In this document: one piece after another, positions 45,801 through 59,000 of the stretch | Layout of the letters: each line of letters starts with the position of its first letter | Numbering within the stretch: position 1 is the first letter of the stretch | Origin: Cinnamomum chago | Taxonomy: Eukaryota; Streptophyta; Magnoliopsida; Laurales; Lauraceae | Reading direction: 5' to 3' | DNA length: 64,000 nucleotides | NCBI GenBank assembly: GCA_038049695.1 | Contig: CP142455.1 | Location: 22,171,501-22,235,500 of the forward strand | Translations under genes and position numbers: made by a program | Notes under the pieces: generated by a model | Seen by the model: the letters and a program-made list of their open reading frames with translations, nothing else | Databases searched by the model: none | What the model was told of the DNA's origin: nothing

Positions 45801-48800
45801 TTGTATTCTTGCATTTCATGCATTGCATGGGTTTTGCATATCCAGGCTTGGTTCCAAATGTTTTATAAGATGGCTGTGGGTTGGGTTTGGTATTGGTTGG
45901 CCCAAATTCGAACCTGGTCTGACTTAATTTCATGTGTTCTGCCCCATATTGAACCGAACCCATTTCTACATATGATATACAAATACTTTTACATGCCCAG
46001 CATTCTCGTGTCAGACTGATATGACATGTTTAGCTACTCGATACTGCACCAATACTTCTAGAATGCAAGTTCAGGATGTCCTACACTCCTACTAACCAAG
46101 TTCATGCTCTAATGAAAAAAATCATTACAACATAACCATATCAGTGTCCTAGGCCCGGTGTCCATGTCTGCATCGATATCTGTATTAGGGCATCATAGGA
46201 TACTGCACCCAACATGTGACTGGTGCAGTTCAGATTGGGTTTGATAGTTGATTTTTTTTCTTAATTTAAAATATAAAACCATGACTTGTAGGAGGCAGGA
46301 GTTGAACCTGCACCCTCATAGTTGCATTTGACCACGACCTCTTATCCTACAAAAACTTTGCACATATACTCACTAAAACATACCTAAATAAGGGACAGGG
46401 TGGGTTGAGGCCTACCAAAATTCGAACCCGCTCCAAAATCCAACTTGGACCAAATTCTAAAATCCCTTACCCGCTCTAGATCATACAAACACACTACCAA
46501 ACCCGCTTCTAATATGAGCGGTCGGGGCAGGTCCCATTTAAAATGACCAATTTCCATTCCTAATTTTGAGGTGAGGTCTGGGTCAAGGGGTTCCGTTTTC
46601 CAGAGTGCATCATGTGTATGGATTAACCTCATGAACACACATTTTTCACTAAGGGCCCGTTTATAATTCACTTGTAAAGTGAATTCAAGCAAAGGGTCAC
46701 TTTTAAGAGACATGAAAAGAAGAGGGGCTCTTAAAGTGACCCTTTACTTGAATTCACTTTACAAGTGAATTACCCAAATGTGCCCAAAAGAAAAAAAATT
46801 ATCAAAAACATATAATATTTCAATATAGGTAGAAAACAGACTGTCTGTCAGAAATAAAATAAGAGTAACAGTTTGGTTGTTTCAATCCTTCTCTGTTCTT
46901 TCTCTCAGTTTGTTAGTAAATATCTAGTCTTAGCTTTGTTGGTTATTTTTATTTTTATTTTTTAAATGAAAATTTATAGTGTAGAACTCTTTAGGCAACC
47001 CCAGATTGATGGGATTAGGATCTGATGACGATGGTGATGCATAGTTTTTACATTTCAACTCTAAGTTCTTTTTTTATAAATTAAACGGTGAACGATTTAA
47101 CTCATAATTAGGGGCAATATCATAAACGAAAGGCTAAGAGGAGCAGACCAAACTTGGTCTAGGAGCCACTGAAAATTGGTGGAACGTAGAGTACACTAAC
47201 CTAGAGTGGCAGAGGGATTACATGATACATCAACATAACATGTTCTGTTGCGAGACTCCTTATGGTGGAATGAAATTTGGAGATTGTGATCGAGATCTTT
47301 AAATTCATTGAAAATGCTCTTTAGTTTCCAAGGGGCCACACCCTGCTTTCCGGACTCCAGTTGACAGTGCTGGATGTAAGAAGCCATATACCAACCTAAA
47401 AACTTAAGCTGATAGGTGGAAGGCCCATATAGGTATATTAAGACATGTCAAGCCTATATCTTAGGCGATATGGGATGTGGGACTTCCCAACACTAGAGCC
47501 TTTCTTCTATGTGATATTGATTTGAATCAGATTTGGACTATGATGGTGTTTTAAATCAAAAACCATATTCCACAGGCTATATTTTAGCCTGCAGTCGTAT
47601 TCTCACTTTCCAGCTCTTAGTTATTATAAAAACGTATTCATTATGAACAAACATTGTTGATTTTGGCTGCAGACTTGTGATTACAGGCTGGTTGTTTTTG
47701 TCATGGTTGAGGTGGCAGAAGCCATCTTCCCTTTGTTCACTTATGCTATTGATGATCTTGTCATCCATCTCACAATTTTCTTTGGATTGGAAATTTGTAT
47801 CTCTAGTAAAGAAATGCAGTCAACTTCAGAATCTGCTTGCCTGTGCAAAGCAACAATGACATGGATTTGTCTCTTTTCTTTTAAGTCATTGAAGATTTTC
47901 TCGTACACAATACCTGTGATCATTATATCTTGAATTGAATCTAATTATCTGTATCATTACGACTCAGTTATGAGGTTCAGTATTGTGCGACAGTAGTGAA
48001 GTTTTCACTTATATGCATGTTTCAATCTTTATGCAGTTACTAGAATGGTCATTTGACTGGAAATACATGGTCAGGGGACTTGTTCTTGATAAAAAGAGAG
48101 GCAACATCTTGAAGGTTATCATCTGTTTATCTTTCTTTCTTTCTTTCTTTCTTTTTTTTTTTTTTTTGTTTTGGGTTATTTTATTTTTTTACTTGTTTAG
48201 TTTATGAAGATGTTTATTATTTATAAGAAGATTAATCTCAATTGTGTTTGCCATTTCAATTCACAGTTCCTTTTATATTTGTTGATTTGGTCTTGGTAGA
48301 TGTTTAGTGATCAACAATGAATCTCTCTCTCTCTCTCAAAATAATGTTAAATATATTGAAAATCATATATTGGCAGCATGACCAATCCAGGAAGATAAGG
48401 GATGTGGGATGCCCATTGAAGATGAGCATGTGGTCTCTACGGTATCTTGATTTGAGCAAACTGCTCGCCAGCTATCTAGGATCTATATAAATGGTGTTGC
48501 CATACTGTCCAGGTTTATCTCATTAGTTTGTAATGATAGGAAATGTTTGAAAGAAGAATGATTTGGCATGCGTTGGAACCTTTGCACAACTGATACAGTA
48601 CTTGAGCTGAAGACTCCTTTCAACACTAGAATGCTATCTCATTAGAAAAAACACTAGTATGCTATCCACATGGTTGTGAATAAAGCCTTATGACTCATTA
48701 TATGCCAACTGCTAATAACTATACCATGCCTTGATCAACTGAATGATAAAGCAGCCATTGTGTGACACTAAGCTGAGAGGTCTTGGAACTTTCATCTAGT

Positions 48801-51800
48801 CTTTTCTGGTTTTGAGGAGATGTGCCGATTGTGATTTACATCATTGACGGTTTTGTTGAGTGTGAATTCTTCTCTTATTGTTTTTGGCTTTCTCTGTTTC
48901 AATCTATCTGCATTATGTGTGCAACATATCCAGTCAGTCTCTTTTCTAAATTCTTGGCACTAGTTAAACTTTAAAGTGGTAACAGCGGGAGGCATTTTAT
49001 AGAAGAGATAGATTCTGATGTTAGTCTTGCATGCTATAAAACTTGTTGGAGACTGGTTCGATCTATATTGGGATAGCCTATGAGGGCAGATGCACATTTA
49101 TATTTATATAGGGATCTGCGATATGACTCTACACTTTAGGAAATTCAGGACACTAATAGAGATATGACTATCCATCCAGATGCAAATGGATACAGGTATC
49201 TGGGGTATGACTCTGCACTTTCTGAAATTCATGACACTGGTACAGATATGACTATCTATACATGACATGAAATATCCTATATTTTTTTATCAAGATTTTT
49301 GTACAAAGACTATTCAAAAAAATTTTGGGTACAAAGTATTAATATTCTTCTTTGGAAATCGGAACATTTCTAAGTAACTGAAATCATCACTGTTTATGTT
49401 CCTTTCTAACATTTTTTATGCTGAAAATTGAAAAAAAACTAATAGAACTATAAGAAATAATGGATTCGGTACAATAAGATATGCTAAATTCTTACTTAGA
49501 AGTATTGGTGCAGTAGCAATTACCGGTATGAGTTTTATATCCATCTGATATGTCATATATGTACACTGGGCATATACAAGTACCTGGGTATACCAAATTT
49601 GCAGGTCTTGTTTCAGATGAATATAATCCCTCAAAACAATCTCATTAAATGCTTTTATCTGATATTTCACTTACATATTTGTACTTGGATGGTTTGATCT
49701 TTTTCTTCTTATATATCTTTTGGTGGCAACCAGGGTGGTAGTCCAAACAGCCCTAGTTTGAGGATATATTCTGTCTACAGTATGGCTTATAGTTCAGAAG
49801 TAAGGATTGGCATGCTTTGTGTTCCACATAACAATGGTTGTGTCTCCAAAGCTGTTTTCAAAAAAAAAAAAAAAAAAAAAAAAGGAAAAAGAAAAAAAAA
49901 AGAAGGGAAGATAGTGCAAGACAAAATGATTCAATAGAAACATGTTTATTGAAACATGTTTCATGCTGTCATCATCATCATCAAAGCCTTGTCCCAACTA
50001 TGTTGGGGTCGGCTAGAAACATGGTTCATCTAACTGACTAAAAAAAAGGAAGAAAAGAAAAAACAGAAATATGAATTGTTCACTTCAGATATTTCATGTT
50101 AGTGGTTGGTCGGAATGTCACCAGTATGTTTGAATTTTGAGCTTTCTAATCTTTCTTTTCCATCATCTCAAAGAAAATAATATTTTTGGACTCTTTTGAA
50201 GCTATGTTGCATGACTATAGGTTTCTGTATTGGAATTTGACACTAGTAAAAAGTTTTAAGATATCACAAACGCCCCAAAAGACACGATTAAGTTAAAAAT
50301 GTATTATCTTACACCAAACACCCTGGTAATAAACTTTTTTTTTAATGGTTACTTTCATTAAAATAAAAAACAGACAGTACAAGAGATGAGTACTGACAAT
50401 CTAAAGCAGGATACAGGGAAACAAAAAAAGGAAAAAAGCCCAAGAACAACTCAACTACTACTTTTCAGTATACCATTAAAATGAACTGAAAAAATACCCA
50501 TCAACTACTTAAGAATGTTTGAACTAATACTAGAATAATCCATTTGTATTGTATTTGTGGAGAATCTAAGAGTAATATCTATTTTGATACGTTTTTAGAT
50601 GCCCGCATTGACAACACCAGATTGTTAACTTAGTGTTCAATCGTAGAATAGGGTTGCCATTTTTTCGGAATCAGATTTTTTTTGCTGTCCTTTGGTCTAA
50701 TTTGGAAGGAGTGGAAATTGAATACTTAAATAATAAGTTAGATCTCATTATGGGAGTGTGTTTGAAAGTGATAGCATCCCCTTATGATTTCTGATTTTCA
50801 TGAAGTGCTTTGTTGATATAGGCTGGCCCGCATCAAGTGTCCAAGATCCATGGTCCAGGATGGTCTATTGGGCCCAAACCTAGCCCTGGGGTTGGCATAA
50901 CAAGCCCAGTTAGGTACAACAGGATGCCCAAGCCTCCCATTCCCAAATAGGCAATATAATCCGACAGCCCTCTGGATTATTATTTCTTTTAGCAATATTC
51001 TACTCTTAGTCTTTTCTTTCTATTTAAGAAGGGAAAGAAAATCCATGTGTAAGAGTAAACTTGCTTCTCGGGATGTCCGAGAGGCTTATTTAGTACTTCT
51101 CATGTGTATTCTTGAAATCATCTTCAATAATATTCAGATTTTCTCTTCTCTTTTTTTATAGAATCCTGGAAATAATTATGCTAACTGCTAAAGCTTGGTT
51201 TGAAGGTGTTTAACGTTGGGTGGATCTTCTACTCCAATCCTTCTTTTTGTTTTTAATTTGAAAAAGAAAGTAGATGTTACTTATATTTACTCATGGCCTT
51301 CCTTTGCCTTCTTGTTTGGCACTCAATGCTGTTTCTCCTTTGAAATTTTGCATGGGATTTATGTTGATGTTTTTTGTAGTATACTAATCACAATGCTATT
51401 ACAGGTTCAAATTTTTTTTTACTTGTTATTTGCTTCAATATGTTTTTATAAAGTTCTGTTATTTTATCTTTCTGGCAACTGTTACAAGTGAAGTTATTTT
51501 TCAGATGGACCGGCACAAATATGTTAAAGTAGCCTACCATGGCTTTAGAGAGATGTCTAAAGAAGACAAAATTGCAACCTATGGAAACACCTTAGTTCGG
51601 GATTCTTTTGATGAACCTGACTATGCTCTTATTGATACTCTCTTCTCATTAGCTGAAGCCTACCTTTTTGCTCAGCTTGTGGACTTTAAGGATAGTAATC
51701 CTGGAAAATTACCAATGGCGCTGAGTAAGATTATGTCTCTTGATTTGCTATTTGATTTACTGAAACTATGTTTTTGTTTTTTCTTTTCTTCTGCTTCTGT

Positions 51801-54708
51801 TATGTGATTTCATCATCTTTATCAAATCCTTGTCCCAACTATATTGTCCTTTTTGCCCAACTATTATGTGATATGACAAACCAAAAATTGCTCTCCTTGT
51901 GTTAAAATGACCACACTGGTTTTCAAAGCTGGATTCAATCGACAAGTTGAAGTTGATCCTGTTATTTACTTGTTTTCAAATCTGGTAGAGTTTCACTTAT
52001 GGTTAATATGCATGACTGGTCATCGGGTTGATGAAATGGATCTGTAAATCATGGGTCCTGATTGTGCTGACTGCTGACTCCATAAATACCAAATTAGGAA
52101 ACTTAGATTTTGGTCCAAGCAGAGGATTTTGTTGCCTCCTGAATTTACGTCGTTCTGTATGAACTTGTAATAATAATAATTAAAAAAAATAGTAGGGACA
52201 ATCATTTGTCTGGTCATATAAAGCCTGAAATGTAGTTATATTTCCCATATCCGAACAATACGAGGAAAGATTAAACGAATATTTTTCTCTTGACATATCA
52301 GCAATAATTTTAGAAAATAAAATGTTGCGTTTGCATGCTATTATATAACAAAATATTATGAATAAAATTTAGTGAAAACACGGCAGTTATTGTTGAGAGC
52401 CTCTTGTTTCCAACCTGACATACACTTTATAATATGCTACTTCATTGAGACTGTATTCTTTTCGTAAATTCCAACTGAACTGACATTCTCTTCTTTTCGT
52501 ACTACATTTTGTTTTACTTTATTAAGTGGATTTTATTTGCAGCTACATTCGTATGTATAAAGATGTTCGAGCTGCCGTCGACCTCTGCCATCGGGATGGA
52601 ACTGTCAAACAAATGGTTGCAACGGATCCTGGAAAGTATGAACTCATAATAAACTGAACCATCAATGCTATTTTTACTTGTTTTCTGGACAACTTACATA
52701 GAGCTTACACTTCTAAGATAGCATCCCTCTAGAAAATAATTATTTTCTTGGTCTTGGTATCTTAATGGTAGTTTAAGTGCATGTGTGCGTGGAAATTTCA
52801 TCCCCACCCCGTTTGATAATTTTACTAATAAAGTCAAGTCAAGTCAAGTCAAGTTAAACATCCCATCAAAAAAACTTTTTACAAAAATTCCCTCTATCTT
52901 TTCAAAAAAAAGTCAAAAAGCAACTACATTTACTCACTAAAAGACAAAAAATCTTCATTTCCCCATACAAAAAGTCAAAAATATTCCATTCCAAACAACT
53001 AAAAACAAAATACCATCATAACTCACTTATATTTTATTCATTCTTTTCATTTCACTTCACTCCACTTTATTTTAAAAGTAAATTACCAAACGGGCCCTAA
53101 GGGTGCCTTGGAGATTTCATCCCTACTTCAGTGAGATCAAGGTCTTTTTACTTTTGCTGAGGGTGGAATTTCAGCACATTGGGAGGTTGGCTATAATGGT
53201 TTAGCAGATGGTTTTCTAAAACAGGAGGTTGATTGGTCCTTTGATTTGATCGTTTTCTCTATGCAATTTGTGTTTTCTGTGTTATAATTCCTTTATACCA
53301 CTTTCTTGTTCTTTTGCTGTGCGGATTGTAGTGTTTCAGCTGTATCTTTCTCTTTTTAAATCAAATGTTTTGGTTGCCTATCTCAAATAATAATAACAAC
53401 AACAATAAAGAATGATCACACTGTAAAAGCTTTATTATGAAAGTAGGGAACTTCGTAGCTACTCATGCTAAATTTTTATTTTTCTTTTAATGTAAAAAGT
53501 TGGAAACATCATGACACTTGACAACTTCAAAACTAGGATTTCGTCATGAAGACATCTCCGAGTTTGTATTTTTTGGCCATAATTTATTTGTTTCTCATCG
53601 GACTTGTGCCCTGTGCCTATTTTAGCCTTAACTGTTTTTTTTAATCTCTAATTGGAATTATTGAAGCTTGTTCTTGCAGTGATGACTTCCTCGGCAGTAG
53701 CAACTTAATACAGTTTTGAGAGTATATATGACTGAAACAATGATCTCTAATTTGTATGACAAAAAGTACAGCAAGTCATTTAGGCAAGGTTTGCCTGACT
53801 CATTAACCAAATGGCTTAAAGGATGTATTGGTAGTTTATCTCTTGCATTCTTTCCCCTTTTGTGAAAGAATCATCATCATCGAGGCCTTATTCAAATTTC
53901 AATCTATATGGGGTTTGCTAAATGAAAGTGGGGCATCATTGCAAATGAGCATGGAAGCCCCTGCACCCAAAGCGAGTATCACAGATCTCTTAGAATGTCT
54001 ATTTTATTTTGACTTTTGCTTGGAATAATAGGATTTATGGGTATTTTATTTTGACTTTTGCTTGGAAAAATGGATCACAATGTTAACTCTGTTTGAATTT
54101 TGCAATGTCATGTGAAGTTTGCAACTTCATGATGGTAAAAGTAAAGCTATGAGACTTTTCCTACAAATTGTTGGAAGCATCTGTGATTCATTTTCTTTGA
54201 ATTTTTTCCTTCATTCATTAGGTATATCAGTGAGGACTTATCAATCGTTCCCATGCTTAAAATGCTTCGAGATTCTGGTTGTGCAACATTCTTGGTGACA
54301 AATAGGTAATTTTTTTTCCTCTAGTTTTTTCTTTTAGAAAATGCTTTGGTGGAAGCATGGGCTGCATGATCAAAATACATTAAATTTGTATCACTATACT
54401 TATTGTTTGCATCCTTTTGTGAGGCTTGTTGGGTACTGCATTTTCATATTTAGAAACCTGTGATGATGTTTCCTTATGTTAATGGATGCTAAATGCTAAT
54501 TTTTCTTTGAGATATCTCAAAGGTGTGTAGTCCTCCTAAGCAATCCCAAACTAGTATCTTGTTATCTAAATTCGTTACTTGTCTTGTGCAGCTTGTGGGA
54601 CTACACACATGTCGTGATGAATTTCTTATGTCGGGTAGAAACTTCTGATGCTAGCTTCCCGTGCAGCTACAATTGGCTTGAAAACTTTGATGTTGTCATC
54701 ACTGGCAG
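42895..54708 (+). CDS. HAD-family 5'-nucleotidase (cytosolic purine nucleotidase-like), N-terminal half only
   Basis: Seven exons: 42895-43108, 45001-45311, 48037-48114, 51505-51724, 52543-52635, 54222-54305 and 54592-54708, all GT-AG. Exon 1 encodes a Ser/Arg-rich, acid-poor leader with a run of about nine Ser, possibly an organelle transit peptide. Exon 2 carries the HAD nucleophile motif VGFDMDYTLAQY. Exons 3-6 (LLEWSFDWKYMVRGLVLDKK, DEPDYALIDTLFSLAEAYL, VRAAVDLCHRDG) match the plant 5'-nucleotidase domain family (PF05761-like). Motif II is ATFLVTN. The gene stops after FDVVITG: the C-terminal half with the Lys and GD motifs of the active site is not found downstream. Exon 4 ends one base short (LPMA... 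where L-P-x-G-x-D is expected), a frameshift relative to exon 5. It would dephosphorylate nucleoside monophosphates if complete. As it stands it is probably non-functional. Confidence 0.85.
44331..44510 (-). mobile_element. L1-type LINE 3' tail
   Basis: T9 at 44331-44339 followed on plus by GGTGACTATTCATTACTC, then ...ACTATACAGTATAAGAG and ACTGACCATAAAAAGAG. It parallels the tail at 50335. Truncated, with no coding part left. Confidence 0.55.
44551..44567. repeat. (C)17 homopolymer
   Basis: A run of 17 C in nucleotidase intron 1; its length is error-prone in sequencing. Confidence 0.9.
45312..48036 (+). other. Nucleotidase intron 2
   Basis: Contains the foldback MITE at 46653-46785. The stretch ending GATGTGGGACTTCCCAACAC (about 47470-47492) resembles the LTR start of plant TRIMs on the minus strand, without a partner. 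No exon seen. Confidence 0.5.
46653..46785. mobile_element. Foldback MITE
   Basis: Nearly complete inverted repeat of about 55 bp per arm: GGGCCCGTTT...AATTCACTTGTAAAGTGAAT...GGGTCACTTTTAAGAG on the left, with its complement on the right ending AAATGTGCCC. Each arm contains its own small palindrome (ATTCACTT-GTA-AAGTGAAT). The GGGCCCGTTT end fits a PIF/Harbinger- or hAT-type MITE; the target duplication is unclear. Confidence 0.88.
49968..50016 (-). mobile_element. Ultra-short RTE LINE 3' end
   Basis: (CAT)n followed on plus by CAAAGCCTTGTCCCAACTAT and GTTGGGGTCGGCTA, the terminal 50 bp of a plant RTE LINE. Confidence 0.8.
50335..50470 (-). mobile_element. L1-type LINE 3' tail
   Basis: T9 run then AATGGTTACTTTCATTAAAA, like the tail at 38085, and ACAAGAGATGAGTACTGAC. 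5'-truncated. Confidence 0.65.
51811..51846 (-). mobile_element. Ultra-short RTE LINE 3' end
   Basis: CATCATCTTTATCAAATCC then TTGTCCCAACTATATTG, a mutated copy of the RTE tail, about 85 bp after exon 4. Confidence 0.6.
52804..53097. mobile_element. MITE with GGGCCCGTTTGG-type end
   Basis: The right end read inward is GGGCCCGTTTGGTAATTTACT; the left end reads CCCGTTTGATAATTTTACT. Roughly 290 bp, with a short (GTCAA)n array at 52833-52855. Related at the termini to the MITE at 46653. Confidence 0.7.
53871..53925 (-). mobile_element. RTE LINE 3' end, degenerate
   Basis: TCATCATCATCGAGGCCTTAT then TATATGGGGTTTGCTAAATG, a diverged RTE tail in nucleotidase intron 5. Confidence 0.5.
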
Positions 54709-56058
54709 GTTATATATTGATAACTCCTATCCAGCTCTATAGTAATACACTTAATGAGATAATTGAATGAGACCTTTGAACTGTTCAATTCATTATGAGG
54801 ATTCCCTGGAAAATGGAGTTCCATGAATTTTCTCCCCCAAATTAGTTGTAGCAGTCATCAATTGTAAACTGGTTTGTTGGTTTGTTAGTTAGACTTTTGG
54901 AAGCGGAAACACTTTTTTGCGGAAACCGCCGTACACAAACGTGCCCTTAGTTTATCTTGTATACACATGGAAAATAAAATTTTCGAGAAGGGTCTAGCTG
55001 CAAACATGCTGAAATATCAGTTTGATGTGAATGCATTTATCATCGGATTGAAGCAATAGTTGATGAGTGCATTGCATCAATCACATCATCTACACTTCCA
55101 ATCTATATCACACCCATCAGCTTGATAGTGACATACCTCCATTCATGGGAAGAGGAGATGTTTGAAGGAGGAAAGTGGTTGTCTTAGTAGAGATCTGTTG
55201 GGAACTTAATGGTATACCTGGACTCACGGGACAAGTTCACTATGTAGGTTACTTGTGTGTCACACTATAAATTGCTTACACGCATGAGCTTTACATGGGG
55301 CCCACTTGGGATCAATCCACCGCTCAGGAACCTAATCCACGTGAAGTACTAAATGGTTTCTTGATCATAGTGATAATCTTTATTAGACTATTTACCCTAA
55401 TCTTACACCTTCAGATCTTTCAGACAACCAAAATTTATAGCTTATCATCATCCAGCCAGCCTCATATTTGACCATCACTGATCCACGATGAGACATGTCC
55501 ATCTCCCTTCTGTTGGTTTGTGGTCCGGAATATGGCCCATAGGAATGTATTGAAAATTTTGTGCTACCCGAGTCTGATTTAAAGGCATAAACTGTGAATC
55601 CCGCACAACTTCCATGCAGGATTCCCATTGGATTAATCACCCCTCATGTGCCCAAATTTCACAGTAATCAAACTGACATGTGTCATTGTAAACAATCTCC
55701 CTAAATTGAAATCATTAAGTTTGGACCTTTTAAGTCGATTGCTATGGTTAGCCAAGCAGTTTTTTTACTTTTTCCCCTGATGATGTGAATATCCTACTAG
55801 AATTGTACTGTATAAAATTACATGGGACTGTTCAACTGCTGACCCCAGCACATACATACAGAGCAAGTTGCACCCCTTGTCTGAACTCTAAAACCATGTT
55901 CACATGTGAATACACAGACATGATGACAATGCCTATGCCAGAAGATGGTCGTGTAGGCATTAGATTAGTTGCTTATCTGTTTGTTTATCATAGATAAGTC
56001 TTGATATCACTTCCTGTTTATTTTGCTGATAGTTTATTCATTTGATTGCTTGGCAAAG
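54709..56058 (+). other. Junction interval between nucleotidase exon 7 and the first PheRS exon
   Basis: 1,350 bp, beginning with a GT donor and ending with an AG acceptor (TTGGCAAAG). It contains neither the missing C-terminal nucleotidase exons nor the missing N-terminal PheRS exons. A minus ORF at 55640-55392 and a plus ORF at 55785-55997 have no recognisable domain. AAACGTGCCCTTAG at 54939 resembles a MITE end. The break that joined the two genes, or an assembly join, should lie here. Confidence 0.6.
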
Positions 56059-59000
56059 CGGTGAGTGGAAGGATTTAGAATTTAAGGAGTATAATTTCAG
56101 AGCTCTTGGCCCACCCATGGAAGCTGGCCATTTGCATCCTCTTCTCAAGGTGTGCACTTTTCCATTCTCATTTTAGATCTTACGCATTTGATAAGTAAAG
56201 TGCTTTGTTCTCTAATTGCAATTATCAATTGCTTCATTGCTGGAATCCTAGTACTTTCTGAGACATGAATCTCAAGCACCCTTTCCACATGGTGCTACTG
56301 CATATCTGATTTCTAGTATATCAGTGCATGAGTGGCTTGGGCCTGTCTCACATTGGGCTGGATTTTGGCTGGGCTTTTAGGTCTGGACTGGTCCATGAGT
56401 AATTTGTTGACCAATTACTAAATGGGCAGCATGTGTGCCCTTCTATCTTCAAAGGCCCAACTAGATAGGCCAATTTGGCCTGGCGTTTAAAACAGGTGGA
56501 CTAAGTGATTTGCAAATTGTTAGGCTCCTAGTTGACTTTAAGCTAATGCTATGAGTTGGGCCCCAAATAGCAGACATAATAAAACAATATAAAAGGTACG
56601 GGCTTCAGCAAGCTTTGGTCTAGACTAAATGGTTGCAACTTTTAACCTTAGGATGCCTAATGGGTAGGCAAACAGCATTAGATGAATGGTCTGCCAGTAT
56701 TTAAGGCACTGGCAACTGTTGCTTGCCTCATTGACATCACTTAACTTCTTTTTCATCATCATGTCAGGTACGGGAAATGTTCCAAAGGATCTTCCTTGAA
56801 ATGGGGTACGATAGTTTATTTATTTTAGCTGTGATTATTTTTAACCGTTTATAGATTCTATATTAGTGAATATTGGAGTTGATCATCGGTTGAATTTCTG
56901 AAAATGGATGTGCAGCTTCAAGGAGATGCCAACTAATAACTTTGTCGAAAGCAGGTTTGTTGTTTTGTCTTCATTTGCATTGTTGTTTCTATTACAGTGA
57001 CTCGCTTTCAATCAAATTCCAGAATTTGTACTTCCTGAATGTAGTTGAGGGTTGTTTGGCAAAACCATATGTGATAGGAAAATGATTCACGTGTGCAAAT
57101 GATGCACATGTGATTCATTTCCATATGCAATTTAGTCCCATAGAAACACTTTCCATTGTTTGTCATTGTCACATGCGAATCTCAATAGATCCAACCATTC
57201 ACCATTTTTCTCAAGTTTCTCAAAATCTACAATGAAATAAGACATAACATTTGACCCCTTAACTATTTTTAGCCTTCCAAAGAGGATAAATGGTTTGGAT
57301 AATGATTCCGTAGCCCACAAAAGTCCAAAGAACCAAATATATCAGTTTGGAGTTTTTGAGGCAGTCTGCTGTTTTCAATTTTATATTCTTGTGGGCTCCT
57401 ATTTCATGTTCCAAACCATTCATCCTCTTTAAAATGCTAAAAATAATTGGGTGATCAAATTTTAGCAGTTGATTTATCATATATTTTGAGAAAATTATAA
57501 AAACCACACGCGAAAGGCGCCATTTTCCATCAAACGGTTCACAGTTTTTCTCAAGTTTCTCAAAACCCATAAACCAAACCAAACCAAACCAAACCTTTTC
57601 CCACTAGGTGGGGTCGGCTATATGGATTTGACGACGCCAATCAAATCTGTTTAGGGCCATGTCCTCCGTTAGATCCATGTAGGCAAGGTCATGTTTAATA
57701 GTTTCTTTCCAACTTCTCTTGGGTCTCCCTCTCCCTCTCCTACTCCTGGCAATCTCCATGCTTTCACACCTTTTAACAGGTGCCTCCGTTGGGCGCCCTC
57801 TAACATGACCGAACCATCTCAGTCGATTTTCTCTCATTTTATCTTCAATCAGTACTATTCCTACTTTGCCCCTAATCTCCTCATTCTTAATCTTATCTCT
57901 CCTTGTGATCCCGCATCCATCTTAGCATTCTCATCTCCGTAACTTTCATCTTCTTAACATGATTATGTTTTACTGCCCAACACTCCGATTCATATAACAA
58001 CGCTGGACGTACCACTACCTTATAATACTTTCCTTTAACTTTGAGGGGGACTTTCCGATCATACAAGACCCCTGAAGCACTCCTCCATTTGGTCCACCCG
58101 GCCTGAATCCTGTGACTTATATCAGTATCAATCTCTCCATCCTGTTGCACCATAGATCAAAGGTACCTAAAGTTTTCTTTCTCTACAATCTTTTGTGTGC
58201 CCAAGTTTCTCAAAACCCATGATGAATCAAAATCTAAAATTTGGTTTCCTAGTTCGTTTTTATTTTTTCTGCATTTTAAGAGGATTAATGGTTCCGGTCA
58301 TGAAAATGAACCCCATAGAAGTCCAAAATGGCAGATTTTTCTATTCTGGACTCTTTCACAAATATTAAAAACCCCTGTGAAGAATCAACGGATGAAATTT
58401 GAACGTGTGGCCGTTTTTTATTTTATAAAGAGTTTGAACGGTTTAGATCTTGATTACAGGGCCAACACAATTCAAAAAATGGAGAAAAACGGACTCTTAG
58501 TGGAGAGACATCCATAACATGTGATTCACATTGGTTCAATCCAAAAGTTGTACATTTTTTGAAGATTTCTTGAAATCCGTAAAGAGTCAAGATCTGAAAT
58601 TTCACCACCTTGCCCTTTTTGGCCTTCTAAAGAGGATTGACGGTTCAGATCTTGAAAATGGGCCCTACAGAAATCTAGAATGGCAGATTTAACAGTTTGG
58701 ATTTTTTTGCAAATATCTCAAAATCTATGATGAATCAACGGTTAAAATTTGATTCCTTCACCATGTTTGGCCTATGAAGAGTCTGATCGGTTCAGATCTT
58801 GATTGAAGGGCCACGTGAGTCAAAAAATTGAAAAAAAAAAAAGGGGGGGATGGGGCATTGATGAGGAGGAATCACAGTAGCAGCGCCTTTTTTTTGCCAG
58901 TTTTCACATCTCCTGCTGTTCTCTCACATCTATTCAGGCGTGAAATTTTGGGGCTAAAAAACCACATCATTTTCACACCCTTTTCACACCAAATTTATGC

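Larger units (their letters stand above)
48115..51504 (+). other. Nucleotidase intron 3
   Basis: Holds (TTTC)n with poly(T) at 48128-48167, (CT)n at 48323-48337, poly(A) at 49860-49882, an RTE tail (49968-50016) and an L1 tail (50335-50470). No additional exon is recognised. Confidence 0.55.

Noticed and set aside
47402-47500. TRIM LTR fragment
   Set aside because: The GTGGGACTTCCCAACA string is suggestive, but no second LTR, primer site or duplication was found.
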